From a virus, in IMG/VR virus record IMGVR_UViG_3300010412_000079, positions 1 through 46,550 of that record: DNA of 46,550 bases; one strand, given 5' to 3'. Below are positions 41,301-46,550 of the stretch, piece after piece. The translations under genes and the position numbers were made by a program. A model generated the notes under the pieces. The model made no database searches and was not told the DNA's origin. It was given only the letters and a program-made list of their open reading frames with translations. The first letter of the stretch is position 1. The number at the start of each line of letters is the position of its first letter.

Positions 41301-41666
41301 AGTAGTTACGACGACGTGAACTACCCCATAGCGGTCACCAACACCGGGGCAATAACAGAACGCTGGGCGCTTATTTTCACTGGTAGCACGTCGTTCATAG
41401 TAGTAGGAGAGAACGTTGGTAATATTGGCTCCGGCAACACAGTGTCTGACCTTGCCCCGGTCAACCCAAACACCAGCGTCCCGTATTTTGAACTCGCTGC
41501 TCTTGGGTGGGGCGCCGGGTGGTCCACAGGTAACGTGGTTCGGTTCAACACTGTTGGAGCAAATCACCCAGTCTGGTGCGCACGCTCAGTGCAGCAGGGC
41601 TCTACCGCTGCTGGAACGGATTCCATGGTAATATACATCCGTGGCGACATAGATACAGAGGTTTAG
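38361..41666 (+). CDS. Large tail-tip structural protein
   Basis: 1101 residues. The N-terminus (MPIQETDIRLL, DDGGGLITG, DISGLDRVNGDVSLRKVFP) matches a protein found in tails of D3112/B3-type siphophages. The rest is made of repeated beta-rich, Ig-like segments, many with Tyr/Gly turns. It is probably part of the tail hub or a fibre support. No enzymatic motif is visible. Confidence 0.75.
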   Translation: MPIQETDIRLLQAQRMQDTDDGGGLITGTVILDGVSNMVFDDISGLDRVNGDVSLRKVFPAVWTLDTNRYYGAHISVDEPFADPLVDGLLFDTNSWSDERANAANQVESYVIAGPTSPYYVWGRHVTGQRSLLLWGRVGVAPPDVGEVYYVVENEGDPEEYFQYVRLVSVEVETRTFTDNFGDFQRDIITCEISAPLRYTFNGPEVTRSTPVALTCKVRETDVADSTMYYGITNLSAVGAPGDTTIQLASVYAQLVPSARTESPVADVYVGADVTQPFTSGGEEFGIVGPVHTGSIDITLANRSYVYVYSCVPIPAAETMTVSYRALNKWYTLRDVGNGVLEGQGGGAGSINFLTGTVSVTLGALPDVGSAVVFTWGGVVHYVDRAGTTLKTAPRVMHSLGEPVAPGSASFSWTAGGVGATATAAANGDISGDATGHLCHATGEFWLDFTTIPTAGGQIQVDYDADVEKLEIFTDLVAAGGVVNFTLTNVPAKAGSVRCSWQVQDLVEASSSSQVIDITPAFGHRIVETVSEASVQLRKYYLSTTDDGATSFAAGGSINYTTGACTLSVTPSLVANSYDSRLGEWSSGGSHSVEFASGTVTVKYIENTGTPTTKQVFVDIPDVTIQFLPLLGDRLVPGTLRFTLGGTNFTDGAGLGVVYWDDNTIAGSVNYETRTVTLSTHTGGSTIAVTSLVSVYGDWIGYAYSFRTPGSPVQPGSLVISAVAHDGTLLTAAADANGDITGDLAEGYIEQDMGVAYVRFGESVLDSSLTPEEKAEPWYDAGDVDEFGYIWKPTQVYPATVRFSVVVYTYLPLDAEVLGLDPVRLPSDGRVPIFRPGNVVVVHHEDSLSVPTPSLGLEVDCGRTRLARVRIYDADGDRLLEDTDYTVDLDTGIITLGDPAGWTAPYTVLHRVEDMALAADVQIDGAVRLTQQLTHDFPADETYVSSSMILGDLYARVAGLFEQETWTGEWSDTIIGDAPLSSYDDVNYPIAVTNTGAITERWALIFTGSTSFIVVGENVGNIGSGNTVSDLAPVNPNTSVPYFELAALGWGAGWSTGNVVRFNTVGANHPVWCARSVQQGSTAAGTDSMVIYIRGDIDTEV

Positions 41667-41669
41667 AAA

Positions 41670-42881
41670 ATGGCAACTACCAGCGTCAAACACTTCACTA
41701 GCCAAATGACTGGCGCACCCTCTTTGTCAGGAACAACCGGGACGTTAATCGCCCTGTTAGACGCATGCCTTATTAACGGGTTCAACCTGGTTACTCTCGA
41801 TAGCTTGGTGGTATCTGGAGGGGTGGCTACCGCGACCAAGTCTGGGGGGCATGGATACTCCTTACACCAGGTGGTTACTATCGCTGGCGCAACCCCGAGC
41901 GGGTTAAATGGAGAGCAGCGTGTCTCTGAGATTTTGAGCTCAACACAGTTCACCTTTGCCACTACTGAGGGCGATACTACCGCTAGCGGTACCATAACGG
42001 CAAAAGCCTCACCTGTTGGTTCTTGGGAGAAGGCATATTCCGGTACCAACACCGCGTCCTACCGCAGTACGGATGCAGCTTCCACGGGGCATTACCTGTA
42101 CATAGCGGATGATGGATCACACGCCTCTGGTGCGCGGGTGGCAAAAGTGCGTGGTTACGCAAACATGACTGATGCTACCGACTCAGGTACATGGCCGTTT
42201 CCAACGGTGGCCTCAGCAGCATCGGGGTGGTCAGCACTCAAGAGCTACACGGCAGACTCGGCCGCCATGCCCTGGTCGCTGGTGGCGGATGAACTAATGT
42301 TCTATTTCGTCGCTTCTCCGCGTGTGTTCTACGAAAACGCTGGGGCTGCTCTGTTTTTTGGCGACATTAAATCGTACCGTGGCGGAGACGGGTACCAGTG
42401 CGTTTTGGTTGCACTGGATACGAACTGGTCGGTGTATTCCTCCACTCCATCAATAGGGTGCTATTTCCTCGCATACCTCAACAACATCGCCCAAAGGCGT
42501 GGAATGTTGGCGTCAAGATCATACACGGGAGTTGGGGACCCTATTCAATTATCGTGCTTTGGTGGTGACGGCGACCAGGTTTATTCCGGGTATGGCTCTG
42601 TTGGCGTGAACATATATACTTACCCGCACCCTATTGATGGTGGCCTATGGTTGACTAAAACGATTGCTAAGGAAGACAGCCATGACAATGTAAGAGGTGA
42701 ATGGCCTGGTGTATTCACTCTTTGCCATTCACACGTATTTTCACCGTTCTCGGTCGTTGACGGGGTTGGGGAAAATTCAGACCGCGTTGGTATGGCAGTG
42801 CAACTCGCACAAGGAACTAGCTGGTCGAACACAGCTTATATTGAATATCTAATGGACATTACGGGGCCATGGAGGAACTAA
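41670..42881 (+). CDS. Tail protein, Mu-like siphophage type
   Basis: 403 residues following the large tail gene. The N-terminal 110 residues include a repeat-like beta domain (SGGVATATKSGGHGYS, STQFTFATTEGDTTASGT); the rest is compact with many Tyr and Trp, likely a receptor-binding or baseplate part. No recognised enzymatic site. Confidence 0.65.
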   Translation: MATTSVKHFTSQMTGAPSLSGTTGTLIALLDACLINGFNLVTLDSLVVSGGVATATKSGGHGYSLHQVVTIAGATPSGLNGEQRVSEILSSTQFTFATTEGDTTASGTITAKASPVGSWEKAYSGTNTASYRSTDAASTGHYLYIADDGSHASGARVAKVRGYANMTDATDSGTWPFPTVASAASGWSALKSYTADSAAMPWSLVADELMFYFVASPRVFYENAGAALFFGDIKSYRGGDGYQCVLVALDTNWSVYSSTPSIGCYFLAYLNNIAQRRGMLASRSYTGVGDPIQLSCFGGDGDQVYSGYGSVGVNIYTYPHPIDGGLWLTKTIAKEDSHDNVRGEWPGVFTLCHSHVFSPFSVVDGVGENSDRVGMAVQLAQGTSWSNTAYIEYLMDITGPWRN

Positions 42882-42882
42882 C

Positions 42883-43263
42883 GTGTGGTTTATTTTTCAA
42901 GACAGGTATAGACGTGCTCAACAAAACGGGTACGTTACTCTTCCAAACACAGCAATATATCCAAACCATAAAGTTAGCTCGCGGTGGGTAAACCAAGGCA
43001 TCATGTACCGTGGAGGTAGGGGGATTATCTCGGCTACCGTTAAAGTCACTCCAGCAACACCCATAAAGTGTAGGGTGTTGCTGTACGAACGTATATCTGG
43101 GCGACTACTGCAAACAGCTGTATCCGACCTCGCTGGTAATTACGTGTTCAGGGGAGTCGCTCTACATACAGAGTATTTTGTGGTAGCAGTGCACCCCACT
43201 AGGGCATACAACCTCGAAGGTGCTGATGCTGTGTACGCAACACCAATCCCATACCCAGAATGA
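42883..43263 (+). CDS. Small tail protein with a CarboxypepD_reg-like fold
   Basis: 126 residues, GTG start with GGAGG upstream. Residues about 55-115 fit the beta-sandwich seen as a carboxypeptidase-regulatory-like domain (VLLYERISGRLLQ, AGNYVFRG). Common at the tail tip of such phages. Overlaps the next gene by four bases. Confidence 0.65.
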   Translation: MWFIFQDRYRRAQQNGYVTLPNTAIYPNHKVSSRWVNQGIMYRGGRGIISATVKVTPATPIKCRVLLYERISGRLLQTAVSDLAGNYVFRGVALHTEYFVVAVHPTRAYNLEGADAVYATPIPYPE

Positions 43264-43661
43264 ACATTGGGTTGATAACTGGAGTCCGAAACGCGAGGCT
43301 CGCGGTGATACGGGACGCCATTGATGCAGCGGCCACCCCTGGGGTGTTGCGGTTATATGTAGGTACCCGCCCTGCTACTGGTGCAGCGGCCACCCCTGAG
43401 GACTTAGTGTGTTCGGTAGCGCTGCAGCAGCCTTGCGCTACCATTGACGCCGGGGTACTAACTTTTCTCTTTGGTGGCGAAACCCCCGCCAGTGCTTCCG
43501 GAGAGCCCACTTGGGGGCGATTCGAAGACGGCGACGGTAACCCAGTGCTAGATGGTGACGTCGGTGCGGGCGAGTTGATACAGGTAGACACAGTAACGGT
43601 CTATTACGGAGGCTTGGTTTCTGGCAATGTAAGCAGTACTCTCACAGAGGGGAACCCATAG
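43260..43661 (+). CDS. Tail protein of unknown function
   Basis: 133 residues. Helix at the start, then beta-rich, with repeats around AATPG and TGAAATPED. Position within the tail-tip group of Mu-like siphophages; no motif. Confidence 0.6.
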   Translation: MNIGLITGVRNARLAVIRDAIDAAATPGVLRLYVGTRPATGAAATPEDLVCSVALQQPCATIDAGVLTFLFGGETPASASGEPTWGRFEDGDGNPVLDGDVGAGELIQVDTVTVYYGGLVSGNVSSTLTEGNP

Positions 43662-43662
43662 T

Positions 43663-45702
43663 GTGGCTGAATACGACCTTGTCTTCAAGCGTGCTACTTG
43701 GACAACAGACCTTGTTTTCGGATCAGGTGACAGCGAAATACTGGACTCAGTTGTCACTGTTTCTGGCACCCTTGATGGCGTAAGCAGCAGCACAGTCGCT
43801 GTTCACTACAACAACAGCGTTGAGCGTCCACTCGGACCGCTCACCTCCTTCCGGCACCAGTATGGAACTGGGTTACCAGCTTCCAGGGTGCTCCCACAGG
43901 AGAGCAGTACCCTACTGGGAGCTCAGGTGCAGGTACAGCACCAGCAAGCCCGCCCTGCTCCCACCCAGACAGCCCTACAGCACGATATAACCACGGTCGT
44001 TCCTGCTGCTAACAGGGTGTCGCACAATCAGGGTACACCCACCCCTGCAGGGCACCGGTTCAAGCATTTGGGCCTCGACCCAACACCGCTTGCGGTGCTG
44101 GTGGCGCACCAGCGGGGCACCCCGGTACCAAAGAGGACCAGCACGCGGTGGCTCTCCCTGCTTCCACGCCCGCTAGGCCCTATAGCCACCTCGTACCAGG
44201 GTGCCACCCCGATGTCGTTCGCCGCTAGGGCGGCCGTAGGGGCAGCGAGGGGCAGGGGTAGGAGCGTCACCCTGCAAGACAATTTGCTGGCGGGACGGTT
44301 TGGGTGGGGCGGTGAGTACACTTACACTCCAACAACACCCCCGGTCGTTGAGGAAGCACCCTGTTATACACCAGCAGTAGCTGGAACAGCGGTACCAATT
44401 GTCTTTATGTCAGCCGTACCAGACACGTATGACTTGCTGTTCTTCAGCAATTTGTGTCTTGGGTTATTACCTATTCGGAGGGTGTATGTTGTGAACCACC
44501 AGTTTTCCATAGTGCGTAGTGACACCCTTGCGGAAATACCAGCTTCAAGCGTGACCATGTCAGTGGATGCTGACTCTTGGGCCTGGACCCTACGAGCAAC
44601 ACTACGCGGGCCTAACGCTGTGTCGCTAGTTGACCCAACCGAAGAAGAGGTGACCGTAACCATTTCGCTCGACGGTTACCAATGGGTATTCGTGGTCGAA
44701 AGTTGGGAGGAAACTAGATCTTTCGGTGAGCGTTTGGTGAACATAACCGGAAGAAGCCTGACGGTTTTGCTTTCTGACCCCTTCAGCCTTGAGCGTGATT
44801 ACGTAGAAACCAATACGCGACTCATGGCACAACTAGCCACCAACGAAGTACCTATTGACTGGACGCTCGACTGGAACACCAGCGATTGGACGGTGCCAGC
44901 CGGGGCGTGGAGTTACCAGGGGCTGACCCCGATACAGGCTATTGCCAGGCTCGCCGAAGCGGCTGGTGCGATAGTGGTACCCAGTACTGACTCACGGTTA
45001 GTCACGGTACAGCCGAGATACCCCGTGATGCCCTGGGACTACTGGGGGGCGATACCAGCTCATACGATACCGGAGAACACGCTCAGCAACCTGCAGACAA
45101 GGTGCTCACCTCAAAGCGGCATCAATGCAGTGTACGTCCATGGAGCCGAGACAGGGGGTATACTAGCGAGAGTGTTACTCTTCGGATCGGCGGGTGACGC
45201 CTTGTGCAAAACGCAAATGGAGCCACTAATTACACATACCACAGGAGCTCGCGCTCTTGGCGCTCGGCTAATTGCTGCTGCACAGCAGCAAAGCATTGTC
45301 CGGTCGTTCACCATGCCAGTTGATGACGGCACCTACTTTCCACTTATGCAGGTTGGCCAATTGCTTCAGGTAGCATTAGAGCCACTTCAACGGTCGACTG
45401 TCTCGGCTGTTTCTGTGGTAATAACCAACAACAAGGGGGCGATATCTGTACGGCAGACTATCACCTTGGGCGAAGATTCCCGCAATCAATGGAAAAGGTT
45501 CAAGAGTATGGTAGCTGCACAACCTACCGTGGTTGGGTTAGTTACCGACGTACACGTCGATGGGACTATAAGCGTATCTCTGTATGGTGGTGGCACTATG
45601 CGCGTGCGAGGTACCGCCCTGGTAGGCCAAAACGTCTACATAACAGGTGGTGTGGTGCAGGGTGTCGCTCCTTCCTTACCCTACTATTCTCTCCCAATAT
45701 GA
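43663..45702 (+). CDS. Tail hub/baseplate protein
   Basis: 679 residues, GTG start. The first 240 residues are low-complexity and unusual. Residues about 250-640 look like a hub domain: DSWAWTLRATLRGP, LSDPFSLERDY, then IAQLAEAAG-type and GLTPIQAIARLAE segments. In related phages it is part of the central tail hub. The C-terminal 60 residues form a beta barrel (ending SLPI). No enzyme motif. Confidence 0.65.
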   Translation: MAEYDLVFKRATWTTDLVFGSGDSEILDSVVTVSGTLDGVSSSTVAVHYNNSVERPLGPLTSFRHQYGTGLPASRVLPQESSTLLGAQVQVQHQQARPAPTQTALQHDITTVVPAANRVSHNQGTPTPAGHRFKHLGLDPTPLAVLVAHQRGTPVPKRTSTRWLSLLPRPLGPIATSYQGATPMSFAARAAVGAARGRGRSVTLQDNLLAGRFGWGGEYTYTPTTPPVVEEAPCYTPAVAGTAVPIVFMSAVPDTYDLLFFSNLCLGLLPIRRVYVVNHQFSIVRSDTLAEIPASSVTMSVDADSWAWTLRATLRGPNAVSLVDPTEEEVTVTISLDGYQWVFVVESWEETRSFGERLVNITGRSLTVLLSDPFSLERDYVETNTRLMAQLATNEVPIDWTLDWNTSDWTVPAGAWSYQGLTPIQAIARLAEAAGAIVVPSTDSRLVTVQPRYPVMPWDYWGAIPAHTIPENTLSNLQTRCSPQSGINAVYVHGAETGGILARVLLFGSAGDALCKTQMEPLITHTTGARALGARLIAAAQQQSIVRSFTMPVDDGTYFPLMQVGQLLQVALEPLQRSTVSAVSVVITNNKGAISVRQTITLGEDSRNQWKRFKSMVAAQPTVVGLVTDVHVDGTISVSLYGGGTMRVRGTALVGQNVYITGGVVQGVAPSLPYYSLPI

Positions 45703-45703
45703 T

Positions 45704-46126
45704 ATGGAACTAGACCTATACCAATCAAGAGTTGTTGAAAACATCGCCCACATAAGGGTTATGCAGGAACAACTTGCTGCAGCAACAGCCAAGCAGCTGG
45801 AACTGTCAGAACAAATGGTTGAGCTTATGGTTCGGCTGTTGACAGTGGAACACGAAGCGATAGACTTCAAACGAACGCTTGAACGCTTATTTAACCAACA
45901 AGAGCGGTTCGAGCAACACCACCTAGAAAGGTTCGAGAAGTTTGAGCGTGTCGTAACCGAACGGTTGGATCGTGCTGATACGAAGTGGCAGAACCAAAAC
46001 GACCTTGTTAACGCGGAACTAGAACACGTGCGAGGGGTGCGCCGGGTGTTGAACTGGCTCGGTCCTACTGGTGTTGGCGTCCTTGTGCTCCTAGGGTGGC
46101 AGGTGCTGCAAATTTGGAAACCCTGA
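45704..46126 (+). CDS. Coiled-coil membrane-anchored protein, XhlA-like layout
   Basis: The product is 140 residues from ATG 45704, one base after the hub stop; an upstream ATG at 45647 would overlap the hub by 56 bp and is rejected. Residues 10-115 are a long coiled coil, and 118-137 (WLGPTGVGVLVLLGW) is a transmembrane helix at the very C-terminus. That layout matches XhlA-type and phage lysis-associated proteins. It is a candidate holin partner or spanin-like factor. Confidence 0.6.
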   Translation: MELDLYQSRVVENIAHIRVMQEQLAAATAKQLELSEQMVELMVRLLTVEHEAIDFKRTLERLFNQQERFEQHHLERFEKFERVVTERLDRADTKWQNQNDLVNAELEHVRGVRRVLNWLGPTGVGVLVLLGWQVLQIWKP

Positions 46127-46308
46127 TATACCCACTATTGGGGTATTGGGGTATTGGCTATACGCGTAAGAAAGTTTTTGGAGGTAAATTTGCCGTACCA
46201 ACAACTTTGCCAATAATGCTAATAGCGCCAATAAACAGTAATGCAAACAGTGGGTTGCAATGTATTGGCATTTTGCACCGTATTGGTGCGTGTAATAGGG
46301 GTAGAGCG
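46127..46308. promoter_or_regulatory. Second control region: CCAATA boxes and hairpin
   Basis: A gene-free stretch beginning with three GTATTGG-like copies. It holds TTGCCAATA (46207), GCGCCAATA (46225), TATTGGCA (46263) and TATTGGTGC (46281), direct and inverted as at 22333. GCACC and GGTGC can pair near 46275-46289. No terminator with a U tract is seen after the tail genes. It may be a site for an initiator or regulator shared with 22.3 kb. Confidence 0.6.
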
Positions 46309-46389
46309 TCCTAGTTGCATGGCATAATTGCCCCGTTTTTTCCACGTGTCCCACCCAGTTACGCGCGTAGTGCGCTACCCTGGTATACT
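46309..46389 (+). promoter_or_regulatory. Promoter of the first gene, late-promoter homologue
   Basis: TCCTAGTTGCATGGC (46309-46323), CCCACCC with CGCGCGTAGTG (46362-46372) and CCCTGGTATACT (46378-46389) are shared with 22476-22606. The extended -10 TATACT sits at 46384-46389, so transcripts begin near 46396. The 51-bp segment with the palindrome present at 22540-22593 is missing here. Confidence 0.7.
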
Positions 46390-46406
46390 GCAGCGGTGCA
46401 GCGACT

Positions 46407-46550
46407 CACTTACCACTCAACCACATGGAGACGAAATGAAAAGTCTGCCCGCCTTGCTGTTTGCCCTGCTAATCGCCGTACTGATTGCCCCGATATCCGC
46501 ACACGACGAACTGGTTGGCATGGAGACCATGGAGACCATGGAGACCATGG
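46407..46550. repeat. Direct terminal repeat, right copy
   Basis: Identical to bases 1-144. It ends within the ATGGAGACC tandem repeat, so the last gene is cut. Confidence 0.9.
46436..46550 (+). CDS. Secreted repeat protein, partial second copy
   Basis: The first 38 codons of the gene at 30-404, including the signal peptide and three Met-Glu-Thr units. Most likely the same gene seen again across the circular join, not a true second copy. Confidence 0.85.
   Translation, partial: MKSLPALLFALLIAVLIAPISAHDELVGMETMETMETM

Noticed and set aside
45647-45703. Upstream start for the coiled-coil membrane protein
   Set aside because: It would overlap the hub gene by 56 bp and adds residues unlike the rest; ATG 45704 follows the stop directly.
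22661-46126. Transposable Mu-like prophage
   Set aside because: The structural genes resemble Mu-like siphophages, but no MuA/MuB transposase, repressor or end sites are seen.

Overview
The window holds one complete genome of a tailed bacteriophage, probably circular or circularly permuted. Bases 1-144 recur exactly at 46407-46550, so the unique unit is 46,406 bp. All genes lie on the + strand. There is no integrase, transposase, lysogeny repressor cassette, tRNA or CRISPR array, which suggests a strictly lytic siphovirus. The head and tail genes resemble those of Mu-like siphophages: DUF935 portal, MuF-type head protein, protease with nested scaffold, lambda-D-like decoration protein, lambda-E-like capsid, gp36/gpG/gp37-like neck genes, tape measure and a large tail-tip set. 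Shine-Dalgarno starts and a Sec-type signal peptide point to a Gram-negative host. The host genus cannot be read from the sequence.

Layout. (a) 30-404 is a single secreted repeat protein behind its own promoter, closed by a terminator at 526-556. (b) 657-7054 is a replication block: SNF2-type helicase, SSB-like protein, AEP-type primase and UvrD-like helicase. (c) 7157-14371 is an operon combining QueD, QueE and a DpdA/TGT-like transglycosylase with a sliding-clamp-like protein and a family A DNA polymerase. It suggests 7-deazaguanine modification of phage DNA coupled to replication. (d) 14495-22023 is a dense array of about 27 small genes, at least eight of them Cys-rich zinc-ribbon-like, plus a two-HTH regulator, a PD-(D/E)xK nuclease-like protein and two 30-codon ORFs. 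A strong terminator (22115-22145) closes it. (e) 22024-22660 is a non-coding control region with 11-bp iterons, an AT-rich stretch, an inverted repeat and the probable late promoter. (f) 22661-46126 holds packaging, lysis, head and tail genes. (g) 46127-46406 is a second control region sharing several blocks with (e).

Regulation visible in the sequence. Four early promoters (about 7071, 14414, 15349 and 19080) carry a TACAATTGTA-like palindrome over the -35 hexamer, and three of them are followed, at the predicted transcript start, by a strong hairpin. GC-rich hairpins without U tracts sit in many gene junctions. The twin control regions (e) and (g) share a 15-bp identical block, a CGCGCGTAGTG block and an extended -10 promoter. 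They divide the circle into early and late halves. Short in-frame tandem repeats have expanded inside several genes.
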